From Flavobacterium piscis (GTDB lineage: Bacteria; Bacteroidota; Bacteroidia; Flavobacteriales; Flavobacteriaceae): 64,000 nucleotides of DNA. The stretch covers positions 1 through 64,000 of the forward strand of contig NZ_LVEN01000002.1 in the NCBI RefSeq assembly GCF_001686925.1, written 5' to 3'. Every line of letters begins with the position of its first letter. Position 1 is the first letter of the stretch. The translations under genes and the position numbers were made by a program. This document shows positions 43,153 through 52,845 of the stretch, in pieces. The notes below the pieces were generated by a model that had not been told where the DNA came from, did not search any database, and saw nothing but the letters and a program-made list of their open reading frames with translations.

Positions 43153-43186
43153 AAAAAAACCGACAATCACTTGTCGGTTTTTTTTA
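43153..43186. terminator. Bidirectional terminator between converging genes
   Basis: AAAACCGACA pairs with TGTCGGTTTT around ATCACT, with A's before and eight T's after. It serves the rightward gene ending at 43104 and the leftward M61 gene ending at 43205. Confidence 0.9.
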
Positions 43187-43204
43187 TGTTTTGATGAAAA
43201 GAAA

Positions 43205-45058
43205 TTACCCTTTTAACCATGCATTTTTAAGTTTTTCTTTTGAAGCATCTGTAGCTTTAAAAGTTTCTTTTTCTTCAAATGGGACTTTCACAGTTCCTTT
43301 GATGGTTTGTTCTTTTCCGTCACGTTTGATTTTAATCGTGATAGGATCGTTTTCTTTCCAGTTTTCACTTTCGGTAATCAAATCATAAATATTGTCTAAG
43401 TTGTATGTTTTCTCATTTACAGTTAGGATTTGATCTCCAGCTTTAAGATTTAAGTTGCTGAAAAATACATTCAAATCAAGATCCTTACGAACACTTATTA
43501 CTTTAGTTGCTTTATCAATAGTTATATATGGATTTTGACCTTTTATGAAAATTGATCCCGGAACTTTTTCTGAGGCTTTGCCCACACCAACTTTTGCCAA
43601 ATAAAAATCATAAGGAATTGGAGTTGTGCCCTGAACATATTTAGTCAAAAATTCGCCCACTTCAGGATAAGTTAGCTGTGTAATTTTGGCAAAAAGCTCA
43701 TCATCATTAAATGGTTTTTCTACACCATATTCATTGGCTAATTTGTGCATTAGGTCCAGAATTCCTCTTTCGCCATTGCTTTTTTCTCTAATGATAATAT
43801 CGATGCACATACCAATTAAAGCTCCTTTTTGGTACACGTTTAAGTACTGATCTTTATAAGGTTGTTCTAATACATTTTTACTCATTACAGTAAACGACAT
43901 TGTATCGTTTAAACCTTTTGCCTGCTCGATTTTATCTGCAATACGAGTATAAAATTCGGCTTCGTCAATTAAACCCTGATTGATTTGAAAAAGGTTTGCA
44001 AAATATTCTGTTACTCCTTCATACATCCATAAATGTTCAGACATTTTAGGTGCATTATAATCAAAATACTGAATTTCTTTTGAGTGAACAGTAAGTGGTG
44101 TTACAATATGAAAAAACTCGTGCGAAACAACGTCTTTCATTGATTCTACCAATTTTTCTTTTGGCATAGATTCCGGTAAAACAACCGTTGTAGCTGTAGG
44201 ATGTTCTAAGGCTCCAAAACCGTGAGCATCATCTTTTGCCATACTTGACAAGTACAATAAAACGGTATATTTTTTAGTTGCATTTACTTTTCCTAAAAAG
44301 TTTTTTTGCGCCGTCATCATGGTTTTCATTTCAGGAGTAATACTTTCGGCAGTAAATTTTCCTGTAGGAGAGTAAACAGCGATTAGAATATCCATTCCGT
44401 TTACATTAAACGTTGTATAATCCGGTTTAGAATACATTATTGGGTTTTCGACTAAAACAGCATAACGAGGCGTTGTAAAAACGTCGCTTGTGTTGCTTGC
44501 GTCTTCGTCATTCATTGAAGTTGCTCCCCAAAGTGTTTCAGGATGCGTGATGGTTACTTTATAAGGTACATTCAGTTTATCCTGAAAATAACCTACAAAA
44601 CCATGCGTGTTAACCATAAAATTGATTCCTGCATTGATATTGGTTCCGGCAGGCGAAAAAACGTCATCATTACCAAATCCGGTTCCTTTTTCGGTGTCAA
44701 AAGTGTCTCCTACTAAATACGTTACTTTTTTTAACGATTTAGCGTTAGAAATTGACCACGAGTTATCATCGATTCTTTTTACTGTTAAAGGATTTCCCTT
44801 TGCATCAAAAGCTTTAAAATCATCTGAAAATTTTCCGTAGTTATCTGTAGAGTAAGTTCCGGGAACTGTTTTTGGGATACTATAAATTACTTCATCGGTT
44901 TTTATTTGAGGAGGGGTAACGGTTACTAGTACTTTGTCCTCTTTTACATCGATAAGATCAATGTTAACACCTACTACATTTGCGGCACCAGATGAGCTTC
45001 CTGTTTTACAGCTCCAAAGAGTTACTGCAAGAGCTAAGGTGTAAAATATTTTTTTCAT
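43205..45058 (-). CDS. M61-family (glycyl aminopeptidase-like) metallopeptidase lipoprotein
   Basis: A 617-residue envelope zinc peptidase. Lipobox signal MKKIFYTLALAVTLWSC, Cys17. The N-terminal M61 beta domain (about 28-200) is followed by the catalytic region with H313-E314-FFH317 (SHEFFHIVTPLTVHSKEIQ) and the downstream acidic ligand in LWMYEGVTEYFANLF. A PDZ domain occupies about 500-600 (FFSNLNLKAGDQILTVNEKT). This order is the usual M61 layout. The zinc site is complete. Its relatives cleave N-terminal Gly or Ala, but the substrate here is unknown. Confidence 0.95.
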   Translation of the reverse strand: MKKIFYTLALAVTLWSCKTGSSSGAANVVGVNIDLIDVKEDKVLVTVTPPQIKTDEVIYSIPKTVPGTYSTDNYGKFSDDFKAFDAKGNPLTVKRIDDNSWSISNAKSLKKVTYLVGDTFDTEKGTGFGNDDVFSPAGTNINAGINFMVNTHGFVGYFQDKLNVPYKVTITHPETLWGATSMNDEDASNTSDVFTTPRYAVLVENPIMYSKPDYTTFNVNGMDILIAVYSPTGKFTAESITPEMKTMMTAQKNFLGKVNATKKYTVLLYLSSMAKDDAHGFGALEHPTATTVVLPESMPKEKLVESMKDVVSHEFFHIVTPLTVHSKEIQYFDYNAPKMSEHLWMYEGVTEYFANLFQINQGLIDEAEFYTRIADKIEQAKGLNDTMSFTVMSKNVLEQPYKDQYLNVYQKGALIGMCIDIIIREKSNGERGILDLMHKLANEYGVEKPFNDDELFAKITQLTYPEVGEFLTKYVQGTTPIPYDFYLAKVGVGKASEKVPGSIFIKGQNPYITIDKATKVISVRKDLDLNVFFSNLNLKAGDQILTVNEKTYNLDNIYDLITESENWKENDPITIKIKRDGKEQTIKGTVKVPFEEKETFKATDASKEKLKNAWLKG

Positions 45059-45130
45059 TTGTTTGAATTTAGTTATTCGTATATGACTTGTAAATTATAA
45101 AAAAGTTACATTAACATTAAAAATAATAAA

Positions 45131-45155
45131 AAAACTCCTGAATTTCAGGAGTCTG
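45131..45155 (-). terminator. Hairpin after the DUF2805 gene
   Basis: AAACTCCTGA pairs with TCAGGAGT, with a long A tract on the left that reads as U's on the minus strand. The stop codon of the gene is just to the right. Confidence 0.8.
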
Positions 45156-45157
45156 TT

Positions 45158-45439
45158 TTAGTCTAGTTTGTTTTTTATATAATATTTACCATCCAGATCT
45201 TCATCAAAATCATCTATTTTAACGGGTTTTGGTTTTGGTTTATTTGCAATTGCCTTTTTTTTCCACATTTCAAATTTTTCAAGTGGCATCTTCTTTTTCA
45301 TGATTTCCAGAACTTCTTTTTCTGCCAATCCAAATTCTTTTTTAATGATCTCAAATGGATTTTTTTCTTCTAAGGCTAACGAAACAAGTTTTTCGGTTTG
45401 CTCCCAATTCAATTCTTTGCGGTTACTCTTTTTCATCAC
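45158..45439 (-). CDS. DUF2805/TIGR03643-like small protein
   Basis: A 93-residue basic protein without membrane segment. It starts MMKKSNRKELNWEQTEKLVS, then LALEEKNPFEIIKKEFGLAE and KEVLEIMKKKMPLEKFEMWK, a helix-turn-helix-like layout seen in TIGR03643 (DUF2805) proteins. A Lys/Pro-rich linker (KAIANKPKPKPVKIDDF) and an acidic tail end it. The family function is unknown to me; DNA or RNA binding is a guess from charge and helices. Confidence 0.8.
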   Translation of the reverse strand: MMKKSNRKELNWEQTEKLVSLALEEKNPFEIIKKEFGLAEKEVLEIMKKKMPLEKFEMWKKKAIANKPKPKPVKIDDFDEDLDGKYYIKNKLD

Positions 45440-45556
45440 GTGAAAATTAATTCAAAATAGGGGTTAATGATTAATAGATTGATTTTCAATTTAAGTATCA
45501 ATATTAATAAAAAAAATAATTACTTGGTGCGATCTGGGATATTTTTTTTAATGATT

Positions 45557-46384
45557 TTAACTGTTTTTTGCAGATCTCGGTTTTTGAAACGGAATTTGCA
45601 ATAAATTATGCAATTTGTTGTTTTCTTCAGTTTCCATATGAGTGTCGACTCCATAGATTATTTCTTCTTTTGAAAGGGTTGTAAAAGTGCCAAAAATGCG
45701 GTCCCAAACCGAAAAAATATTTCCGTAATTACTATCCGTGTAAGGAAGGACATAATGATGATGTACTTTATGCATATTGGGTGAAATGATAAAATAACTC
45801 AAAAAAGCATCCAATTTAGGAGGTAAAGAAATATTAGCATGATTAAACTGCGAGAAAATAACAGAAAGACTCTGGTACAGGAAAACCATCCACATGGGGC
45901 TTCCTACAATAAGAACGCCCAGAGTAGTAAATATAAACCGAATAATACTTTCTCCCGGATGATGTCTGTTAGCGGTTGTGGTGTCTATCCAGGTATCAGT
46001 ATGATGTACAATATGAAAACGCCATAGAAATTTTATTTTGTGCTGAACCAAATGCGCCAGATAGGCACCAATTAAATCCAGCAGCAGTAATCCGATGATA
46101 GTATAAAGCCAAACAGGAATTTGAGGCAGCCATTGCAATATCCCAAAGTGATTTTCTGTTGACCAGTTCGCCGTTTTGATGAGGATAAAAGCCAACACAA
46201 AATTTACAATAATAGTAGTAAATGTCAAAAAGAAATTGATTCCTGCATGTTGCCATTTTCTGTATTTCATTTGAAACAGCGGGAAGGTGTTTTCGATAAG
46301 CCAAAATATAGTAATTCCTCCTACGAGAATTAAACTTCGATGCGTGGACGGAATCGTGCTGAAATATGCTATAATATCATTCAT
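45557..46384 (-). CDS. Sterol desaturase/fatty acid hydroxylase family membrane protein
   Basis: A 275-residue membrane-bound di-iron oxygenase. Three or four membrane segments alternate with the three histidine boxes: HLVQH (in GAYLAHLVQHKIKFLWRFH), HIVHHTD with a following HHPGE, and HKVHHHY (about residue 209). These ligate two irons on the cytoplasmic side. Relatives hydroxylate or desaturate sterols, carotenoids or fatty acids. The exact substrate cannot be told. Genes on either side are unrelated membrane proteins. Confidence 0.93.
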   Translation of the reverse strand: MNDIIAYFSTIPSTHRSLILVGGITIFWLIENTFPLFQMKYRKWQHAGINFFLTFTTIIVNFVLAFILIKTANWSTENHFGILQWLPQIPVWLYTIIGLLLLDLIGAYLAHLVQHKIKFLWRFHIVHHTDTWIDTTTANRHHPGESIIRFIFTTLGVLIVGSPMWMVFLYQSLSVIFSQFNHANISLPPKLDAFLSYFIISPNMHKVHHHYVLPYTDSNYGNIFSVWDRIFGTFTTLSKEEIIYGVDTHMETEENNKLHNLLQIPFQKPRSAKNS

Positions 46385-46460
46385 AAATAAAAAGGTTAGA
46401 TAGATGAATAATGTGATCTGTTTTCTATGAAGAGATTAATTGAAATAGAGGCATATAAAA

Positions 46461-46500
46461 AAAAGAAAACCGAATATAAATATATCTGATTTTCTCTTTT
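46461..46500 (-). terminator. Weak hairpin after aqpZ
   Basis: AAAAGAAAA pairs with TTTTCTCTTTT across an AT-rich stem (TATAAATATA inside). The leftward A tract gives U's on the minus strand. The stem is imperfect and AT-rich. Confidence 0.4.
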
Positions 46501-46596
46501 AAAAGTAATTTATAAGATGATTTTTTTAATGAGCTGATTAAAAGGGTAATAAAGATAAGAATGTTATATGGTGCTTTTTAGTTTAATTGAAATTGT

Positions 46597-47304
46597 TTAG
46601 GCTGCGTCGTGATTTTGTAATAATGTTTTGTACAAAAATCCGGCTACAATTGCTCCTAAAATAGGTGCAGCCCAAAATAACCAAACCTGAGCTAATGGTT
46701 CTCCACCAGTAAAAATGGCCTGAGACAGAGATCTTGCAGGGTTTACAGAAGTATTTGTAATTGGAATACTGATTAAGTGAATTAGCGTTAAGGCCAAACC
46801 AATTGATAAACCGGCAAATCTTCCGTTTGCAAATTTATCTGTAGCGCCAAGGATGATTAATAAGAAGAATAATGTTAGAACAAATTCAGCAATAAATGCT
46901 GATGCTAATGAATATCCGTCGGGTGAGAATGCTCCATAACCATTAGAGGCGAAAGCTCCTGCTTGTGTATTATTGATTGCATTTCCTGCTTTGCCTGACC
47001 AGATGATGAATAATGTTCCTGCAGCGGCCAGCGCGCCTACGCATTGTGAAATAATATAAGGTATCAGATCTTTTGCCGGAAATCTTCCGCCAGCCCATAA
47101 ACCAAATGATACTGCAGGATTAAAATGTCCGCCAGAGATATGTCCTACAGCATAGGCCATGGTTAGTACTGTTAAACCGAAAGCCAATGCAACTCCTGCA
47201 AATCCAATTCCTAAATTAGGAATTCCGGCAGCAAAAAGTGCGCTTCCGCAACCTCCAAAAACTAGCCAATAAGTTCCAAAGAACTCTGCAAATAATTTTT
47301 TCAT
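46597..47304 (-). CDS. aqpZ: Aquaporin Z-like water channel
   Basis: A 235-residue inner-membrane water channel. Six membrane segments and both NPA motifs are present: [20 protein letters not shown] (Asn62) and [20 protein letters not shown] (Arg after the second NPA). [20 protein letters not shown] and the narrow selectivity positions (Phe43, an upstream His, Arg) favour water over glycerol. It overlaps no gene but follows a DoxX-like gene by 30 bp in the same direction, suggesting co-transcription. Confidence 0.94.
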   Translation of the reverse strand: MKKLFAEFFGTYWLVFGGCGSALFAAGIPNLGIGFAGVALAFGLTVLTMAYAVGHISGGHFNPAVSFGLWAGGRFPAKDLIPYIISQCVGALAAAGTLFIIWSGKAGNAINNTQAGAFASNGYGAFSPDGYSLASAFIAEFVLTLFFLLIILGATDKFANGRFAGLSIGLALTLIHLISIPITNTSVNPARSLSQAIFTGGEPLAQVWLFWAAPILGAIVAGFLYKTLLQNHDAA

Positions 47305-47333
47305 AATAAAATAATTTAATTAATAGTTGATTG

Positions 47334-47690
47334 TTAAAGGGTATATTGGTATGCCCAAAAAATCAAAACAAACTGTAAGGGCAAACGTACAAATAAAATC
47401 CAATTGGGTAAACCAAAACCTGCTTTTTTGTTTTGGTACATAAATAGATTCGCTGGAAATATAGCAATTAACAATGCTATAATTCCCCACGCAGCAAAAT
47501 TTGTTGTGTAACTAACCATTAGAAGTATGCCAAGAATAACTTCGGCAGCTCCGCTTAAAATATTCATTAATTTAGGGTTGGAGAAAAAAGGCGGAATGAT
47601 TCTGATATACATTCCGGGATTTCTAAAATGATTTAATCCGGCAATAATATAGAGCGCAGCCATAAGGTATAAATGCCAGGGTAAATTCAT
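47334..47690 (-). CDS. DoxX-like four-helix membrane protein
   Basis: A 118-residue protein with four hydrophobic segments: HLYLMAALYIIAGLNHF, MNILSGAAEVILGILLM, NFAAWGIIALLIAIFPANLF and WILFVRLPLQFVLIFWAY. The wording IAGLNHFRNPGMYIRIIPPF is typical of DoxX-type proteins of Bacteroidota. A role in redox or sulfur metabolism is suggested for some family members. It is 30 bp upstream of aqpZ. Confidence 0.85.
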   Translation of the reverse strand: MNLPWHLYLMAALYIIAGLNHFRNPGMYIRIIPPFFSNPKLMNILSGAAEVILGILLMVSYTTNFAAWGIIALLIAIFPANLFMYQNKKAGFGLPNWILFVRLPLQFVLIFWAYQYTL

Positions 47691-47777
47691 GATAAGTAAA
47701 TGTTTATCACGAATTTATAAAAAAATTAACAATTATTACATTACAGGTCTTTTTTTTTTTAGATCCTTATAAATAAG

Positions 47778-48674
47778 TTAATTTTTACGCTTAAAATTTA
47801 CGTTCATAATAATTATGGCAAGAATGATTAAGGCGATTCCAATCCATTGAGAAAGAACAACTTGTTCGTCTAATAATATATAAGCCATCATTACGGAAAC
47901 AGGAAGCTCAAGTGCTGAAACGATACTTCCCAGACCAATTCCGGTTAAAGGAAAACCTGCCGTCATAAGCATAGGAGGTATAATAGTTCCAAAAAGAGCT
48001 AATATAATTCCCCATTTCATAAAAATCTCAAAGTTGAAAGGTGTTACCTGAGTGGCAATTGCAAATGAAAATACAATTACAGCACCTCCTAAAAGCATAT
48101 ATAAACTACGTTGCGCTGATGAAATCTCTGTAGCAACGCTATTTGCCGTAAACATAGTGGTAGTAAATGAGGCTGCTGCCAAAACTCCCCACGCAAGACC
48201 ACGCCAATCAAGGGCAACGTCATTATGAATGATATTAGTAGCTAGAACAGTACCAATAAGAACTATGATTACAGCGATTACTTTTTGTTTTGATGGTAAT
48301 TTCTTTTCTAAAATCATTTCCAGTAAAACTCCCATCCAAACGGTTTGCATTAATAAAACAATACCAATAGAAACCGGAATGTATTTTACGGCCAGGTAAT
48401 AAAATAAACTTGTCATACCTAAGGATGTACCGGCAAGCATTAAACTGAATATATTTTTTTTGGTCGCTTTTACAACCTTATCCTTATGTTTTGCTTTTTG
48501 AAAAGCGTTTATTAATAAAATACCAATGATTCCTAATATAAATTGAGATGTGGTTACTTCGGCAGTTGTGTACCCTTCAGAATAGGCCATTTTTACAAAG
48601 GTGGCTAACATTCCGTAAGTTGTAGCGCCTATTGCTACTAAAAATACTCCCTTTAATACATTGTTTTGTGACAT
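47778..48674 (-). CDS. EamA-family (DMT superfamily) transporter
   Basis: A 298-residue inner-membrane transporter with about ten hydrophobic segments in two EamA halves. Typical phrases: VAIGATTYGMLATFVKMAYS, YLAVKYIPVSIGIVLLMQTV and, in the second half, LGSIVSALELPVSVMMAYIL followed by LLDEQVVLSQWIGIALIILA. The family exports metabolites such as amino acids. The N-terminus before the first membrane segment is short. The -7 box at 48708-48715 indicates its own promoter; the downstream DoxX and aqpZ genes may follow from it by read-through. Confidence 0.92.
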   Translation of the reverse strand: MSQNNVLKGVFLVAIGATTYGMLATFVKMAYSEGYTTAEVTTSQFILGIIGILLINAFQKAKHKDKVVKATKKNIFSLMLAGTSLGMTSLFYYLAVKYIPVSIGIVLLMQTVWMGVLLEMILEKKLPSKQKVIAVIIVLIGTVLATNIIHNDVALDWRGLAWGVLAAASFTTTMFTANSVATEISSAQRSLYMLLGGAVIVFSFAIATQVTPFNFEIFMKWGIILALFGTIIPPMLMTAGFPLTGIGLGSIVSALELPVSVMMAYILLDEQVVLSQWIGIALIILAIIIMNVNFKRKN

Positions 48675-48707
48675 CTTAACTTGTTTAGATTAAAAAAATA
48701 AAGCCGG

Positions 48708-48715
48708 CAAAGGTA
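48708..48715 (-). promoter_or_regulatory. -7 box of the EamA transporter gene
   Basis: CAAAGGTA on the plus strand reads TACCTTTG on the minus strand, 34 bp before the start codon. Confidence 0.5.
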
Positions 48716-48828
48716 AGCTATTTTGTTTAGGATTTAATAGAAAATGCTCGTAAACATTATTGTGAGTTTGGTTTTTGATCTAATTTATAGGCTAATATTG
48801 TGAATTTGATATAATTGGATAAAATGAA

Positions 48829-48862
48829 AAACCCATCAAAATATAGCATTTTGATGGGTTTG
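48829..48862 (-). terminator. Terminator of the nrnA-gldI-PPIase operon
   Basis: AAACCCATCAAAA pairs with TTTTGATGGGTTT around TATAGCA. It lies just beyond the stop of the last isomerase gene (48887). Confidence 0.9.
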
Positions 48863-48886
48863 AATATATTCTGATAAAAATAATTC

Positions 48887-50029
48887 TTATTTTGTTACAG
48901 GCTGATTTTGGTAGGTTTCAATTTCGAAAACCAAAGTAGAGTTGGGTGGAATAACTCCTCCCGCACCTTTTTCTCCGTAAGCTAAATTTGAAGGGAGAAA
49001 GAAAATTGCTTTTTCTCCGTCAGTCATCATATCTAATGCTTCGATAAAACCAGGAATCATTCCGTCTTTTTTACCTACTGTAAACGGAAAAGCCTGGTAT
49101 CCTTTTTGAGCATCACGGTTTGCATCATATTTGCCATATGCTTTTGCTACGTTTGCTATACTACTGTCAAAAAGATTTCCATTGTCAAAATATCCTGCGT
49201 AATGGAAATAAATAGTAGAACCTTCGGCCCCTTTTACACCAGTCCCTTTTTTTGTTATTACATATTTTAAACCTGATGCAGTGGTAGTCGCTTTTGCTTT
49301 AGTAGCAGCAAAATAAGCTGCTTTTTCAGTTACGACTTTTTGAGATTCAGCTTTTTTAGCTTCTTGTTTTTTTACATCATCGGCTAAAACTTTTACGGCA
49401 TTGAACTTTTTCGCAGCATCACCTTTGCGGGTAATGGTAATTTTTGTCATAACATCATCCTGAACAATTTTGTTTACATTGTCCATTCCTGAAACAACAT
49501 GGCCAAAAATGGTATGTTTTCCGTTTAACCACGGAGTCTCTTTATGCGTGATAAAAAACTGACTTCCGTTTGTAGCAGGGCCGGAATTTGCCATGGCAAG
49601 AACACCGCCTTTTTCAAATTTTAATTCTTCAACAAATTCATCTTTAAAGGAATATCCCGGACCTCCAGAACCGTTTCCGTCCGGATCTCCACCCTGAATC
49701 ATGAAATCATTGATTACTCTGTGAAATTTTAATCCGTCGTAAAAAGGTTTTCCTTTAAGTCTTTCTACTTTTACATTAGGATTATTTCCTTCTGCCAAAG
49801 AAATAAAGTTAGCTACCGTTACCGGAGTTTTAATATATTCTAATGATACGACAATATCACCTTTAGTCGTTGATATTGTAGCAAAAATTCCATCATTTGG
49901 ATTGGTTGCCGGAGCCACTTTTGTCGCCGCTTTTGTTGCAGGGGCTTTTGATTTTGCTGCCTGTTTTTTTGTCTGAGCCTGGATATTGACTACTGCCAGG
50001 CAGAATAAAAATAGAAATTTAAACTTCAT
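48887..50029 (-). CDS. Dual peptidyl-prolyl isomerase: cyclophilin plus FKBP, secreted
   Basis: A 380-residue periplasmic foldase that accelerates proline isomerisation. Signal peptide [19 protein letters not shown] and an Ala/Lys/Pro-rich linker (about 20-45). The cyclophilin domain runs about 48-200 ([50 protein letters not shown]). A charged linker follows ([13 protein letters not shown]). The FKBP domain is about 255-378 ([50 protein letters not shown]). It is paralogous to the next gene upstream (50067-51146), so a tandem duplication is likely. It is the last gene of the gldI unit. Confidence 0.94.
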   Translation of the reverse strand: MKFKFLFLFCLAVVNIQAQTKKQAAKSKAPATKAATKVAPATNPNDGIFATISTTKGDIVVSLEYIKTPVTVANFISLAEGNNPNVKVERLKGKPFYDGLKFHRVINDFMIQGGDPDGNGSGGPGYSFKDEFVEELKFEKGGVLAMANSGPATNGSQFFITHKETPWLNGKHTIFGHVVSGMDNVNKIVQDDVMTKITITRKGDAAKKFNAVKVLADDVKKQEAKKAESQKVVTEKAAYFAATKAKATTTASGLKYVITKKGTGVKGAEGSTIYFHYAGYFDNGNLFDSSIANVAKAYGKYDANRDAQKGYQAFPFTVGKKDGMIPGFIEALDMMTDGEKAIFFLPSNLAYGEKGAGGVIPPNSTLVFEIETYQNQPVTK

Positions 50030-50066
50030 GATTTCGAATTTAAGTCTATAGTTTTGTAAATATAAT

Positions 50067-51146
50067 TTATTGTGGCTTTTCTAATAATTGAATTTCGAAA
50101 ATAATGTTAGCATTTGGCGGAATTACTCCTCCGGCTCCTGTTGCTCCGTAAGCTAAATGAGACGGAATAAAAAGAATGGCTTTGTCACCAAATGAAAGTT
50201 GTTCGATTCCTTCGATAAATCCAGGAATCATACCATCTTTACGACCTGCCTGAAACGGAATTGGCTGGTAGCCGTGTTGTTCTGCTCTTGCTGCATCAAA
50301 TTTCCCAAAAGCTTTATTTACTTCTTCTACGCTTGAATCAAATAGAGTTCCGTCTTCTAAGAAGCCTGAGTAGTTAATGTATAATTGAGCTCCCTGAGCA
50401 GGTTTTTTACCAGTGCCTTTTTCTGTAATTAAGTATTCTAATCCAGTACTGGTTTTAGTTGTTTTTGGTTTTACAGTGGCAAAATAGGCTACTTTTTCTT
50501 TTTGTGCACCTGCATATTTACCTTTTTCTTTCGCAATTTCAGAGAAATAATCGTGAAATACTTTTACTGCATCAAATTTTTTGGCTGCTTCACCATTTCT
50601 GATAATTGTTACCGCAACAATAGTATCACCTTGTTTTACCTGATTCACAACTTCCTGGCCTTTTTCTACAACATGTCCAAAAATAGTGTGTTTTCCGTCT
50701 AACCATGGAGTTTCGACATGTGTGATAAAAAATTGACTGCTGTTGGTTCCGGGACCGTTATTGGCCATCGCCAAAACTCCTGCTTTGTCAAATTTCAAAT
50801 CAGTGATTTCATCTTTAAATTTATATCCGGTATCTCCCGAACCAGTTCCTTCCGGATCTCCAGTCTGAATCATAAAATTTTCAATAACTCTATGAAATTT
50901 TAATCCATTAAAAAAAGGTTTATTTTTTAGATAATCTTTTGTTACAAACTCGTTTTTACCTTCAGCTAAAGTGACAAAGTTAGCTACAGTAACTGGTGCT
51001 TTTGTATAATCTAATTCAACAATAATATGCCCTTTATTGGTTTCAATATCTGCATATAAACCATCAGGCAGGTTGCTGTGCTCGTCTTTGCAAGAATACA
51101 ATGAGCTAACGGTAACAGCTAGTAATAATAGAATACTCTTTTTCAT
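50067..51146 (-). CDS. Dual peptidyl-prolyl isomerase: cyclophilin plus FKBP, lipoprotein
   Basis: A 359-residue lipoprotein with Cys19 ([19 protein letters not shown]). Domain order as in the downstream paralogue: cyclophilin about 30-195 ([50 protein letters not shown]). Then FKBP about 235-357 ([58 protein letters not shown]). It differs from the paralogue mainly by lipid anchoring and a missing Ala-rich linker, so the two may work in the membrane-bound and soluble periplasm. It starts 16 bp after gldI ends. Confidence 0.94.
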   Translation of the reverse strand: MKKSILLLLAVTVSSLYSCKDEHSNLPDGLYADIETNKGHIIVELDYTKAPVTVANFVTLAEGKNEFVTKDYLKNKPFFNGLKFHRVIENFMIQTGDPEGTGSGDTGYKFKDEITDLKFDKAGVLAMANNGPGTNSSQFFITHVETPWLDGKHTIFGHVVEKGQEVVNQVKQGDTIVAVTIIRNGEAAKKFDAVKVFHDYFSEIAKEKGKYAGAQKEKVAYFATVKPKTTKTSTGLEYLITEKGTGKKPAQGAQLYINYSGFLEDGTLFDSSVEEVNKAFGKFDAARAEQHGYQPIPFQAGRKDGMIPGFIEGIEQLSFGDKAILFIPSHLAYGATGAGGVIPPNANIIFEIQLLEKPQ

Positions 51147-51162
51147 TTTTTAAATGTTGTTT

Positions 51163-51834
51163 TTATGGGTTTATTGTATCTTTTTTAGTTGGAGCTGCAG
51201 GTTTTGGCGTTGCAGTTGTTGGTGCAGCAGCTTTTGGTGCAGCGGTAGTTTGGGTCTGACCAGCCACAGGTGTTGGCTTAGCCGCTGGATCCGGTACAAA
51301 ATTGCGAAGCGTAACCGTGCAAATTAAGGATTGATTAGTTCCTATTTTTTTATTATCTCCATGATATCCATAAGCAATATGCGAAGGAAATAAGAAAGTT
51401 ACAGTTTCATTTTTATGCATCATTTTGATACCATCACGCAATCCCATCATGATATCTTGTTTGTCTACGTAATAAGTTTGAGGGCCAAGGTCGGCTTCAG
51501 AGTAAATAATCTTACCGTTGATATCTTTTATTTCCAGATTAAAATAAGCAATATCACCTTTTTTAGGAGTTGCCAGATCTGTAGTATTTTTTTCGTCGTA
51601 ATACAACCAGTATCCTTTTCTGGTAGCGTAATATTTTATTTTCGGATTGCTTTTGATTATTTTTTTAATAACCTCCTCTTCGTTGGCCACTAATTTTTTG
51701 TTTCTGTCTACCGATTTTTTCATGAAAGTACCGGAAGCCTGAGAAATAGGCCTTCTGGCTTCTTCATGTTGTTTACAGCTCACCAATAAAACAGCAAAAA
51801 GTAGGGTGTAAATGCTTAGTTTTAAGTAGTTCAT
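51163..51834 (-). CDS. gldI: Gliding motility-associated FKBP-type isomerase GldI
   Basis: GldI is a lipoprotein with a peptidyl-prolyl isomerase domain that is required for gliding in Flavobacterium johnsoniae, probably for folding of gliding or type IX secretion components. 223 residues, lipobox MNYLKLSIYTLLFAVLLVSC with Cys20. The FKBP domain (about 85-185) shows YFNLEIKDINGKIIYSEADL, GLRDGIKMMHKNETVTFLFP and SHIAYGYHGDNKKIGTNQSL. The last about 35 residues are a Pro/Ala/Thr-rich tail (AAPKAAAPTTATPKPAAPT), which I do not expect in every GldI. Tightly coupled: 6 bp after the nrnA-like gene. Confidence 0.93.
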   Translation of the reverse strand: MNYLKLSIYTLLFAVLLVSCKQHEEARRPISQASGTFMKKSVDRNKKLVANEEEVIKKIIKSNPKIKYYATRKGYWLYYDEKNTTDLATPKKGDIAYFNLEIKDINGKIIYSEADLGPQTYYVDKQDIMMGLRDGIKMMHKNETVTFLFPSHIAYGYHGDNKKIGTNQSLICTVTLRNFVPDPAAKPTPVAGQTQTTAAPKAAAPTTATPKPAAPTKKDTINP

Positions 51835-51840
51835 ATGGGG

Positions 51841-52845
51841 TTATATTTTTAGTTTATTTACTAAATCTTCAAATTTCTTCACGGTTTCTTCCATCGAAAC
51901 TTCTGATCTTCCGCCAGCCGCATTACTGTGTCCGCCACCATTAAAGTGATCTCTGGCAAATTGGTTTACGTCGAATCCGCCTTGTGAACGGAAAGAAATC
52001 TTGATAATTTTCTCGTCTTTATTTTCGATAAAAATAGCAGTAAAAACAATACCTTTTATACTTAGTCCATAATTAACGATTCCTTCAGTATCACCTTTTA
52101 CATAATCAAAGGAATCCAGTTCTGCCTGAGTAAGTGTAGTATAGGATGTTTTGTGTTCCTCAAGCACTTTCATATTCTGTAAAGCGCGGCCTAATAATTG
52201 CAAACGGCTATAAGAACTATTGTCAAATAATAAAACAGGAATCTGAGTATTTTCGACTCCTAAATCAATTAATTCTGCAATGATTCTGTGCGTGTTTCCT
52301 GTTGTTCCCGGAAAGCGAAAAGAACCGGAGTCAGTCAATATTCCGGTATAAATACAAGTGGCAATGGTTTTGTCTAAATCTTCTTTTTTTCCTAAAAAAG
52401 AAATGAAGTTATACACCATTTCGCAAGTAGATCCAAAAGACGTATCAGAGTACATATAAGTGGCATAATCATCTGGTTTTTGATGATGATCGATCATAAT
52501 AAACGGAGCTGTAAGCTTTGCTAAAGTATGTTCCATTTCGCCTGTACGATGAAAAGCATTAAAATCTAATGTAAAAATCAGCTCAGCTTCTTCTAATATT
52601 TTGGTGCAGTTTTCAGTATCTTTTTCGAAGATTTTTACCGTTTCAGAACCTGGTAACCAGGCCAGAAAATCAGGAAAATCATTGGGAGCAATCACAGTTG
52701 GCTGGTGATTGTTTTTTAGTAAAAAATGGTATAAACCTAAGGTTGAACCCATAGCATCCCCGTCAGGGCCTCTATGTGGAATTATGGCGATTTTCTTTGG
52801 GGTTGCGAGTAACAATTGTATCGCTTGAATATCTTGTATTTTCAT
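51841..52845 (-). CDS. nrnA: DHH/DHHA1-family phosphoesterase (NrnA-like)
   Basis: Predicted bifunctional oligoribonuclease and pAp phosphatase, which degrades nanoRNAs and 3'-phosphoadenosine 5'-phosphate in the cytoplasm. 334 residues with metal-binding motifs: HRGPDGDAMGSTLGL, LIFTLDFNAFHRTG, MIDHHQKPDDY (the DHH motif) and SGSFRFPGTTGNTHR. The C-terminal DHHA1 part has GGGHSNAAGGRS. All family motifs are present. It is the first gene of the gldI operon, a conserved-looking pairing. Confidence 0.92.
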   Translation of the reverse strand: MKIQDIQAIQLLLATPKKIAIIPHRGPDGDAMGSTLGLYHFLLKNNHQPTVIAPNDFPDFLAWLPGSETVKIFEKDTENCTKILEEAELIFTLDFNAFHRTGEMEHTLAKLTAPFIMIDHHQKPDDYATYMYSDTSFGSTCEMVYNFISFLGKKEDLDKTIATCIYTGILTDSGSFRFPGTTGNTHRIIAELIDLGVENTQIPVLLFDNSSYSRLQLLGRALQNMKVLEEHKTSYTTLTQAELDSFDYVKGDTEGIVNYGLSIKGIVFTAIFIENKDEKIIKISFRSQGGFDVNQFARDHFNGGGHSNAAGGRSEVSMEETVKKFEDLVNKLKI

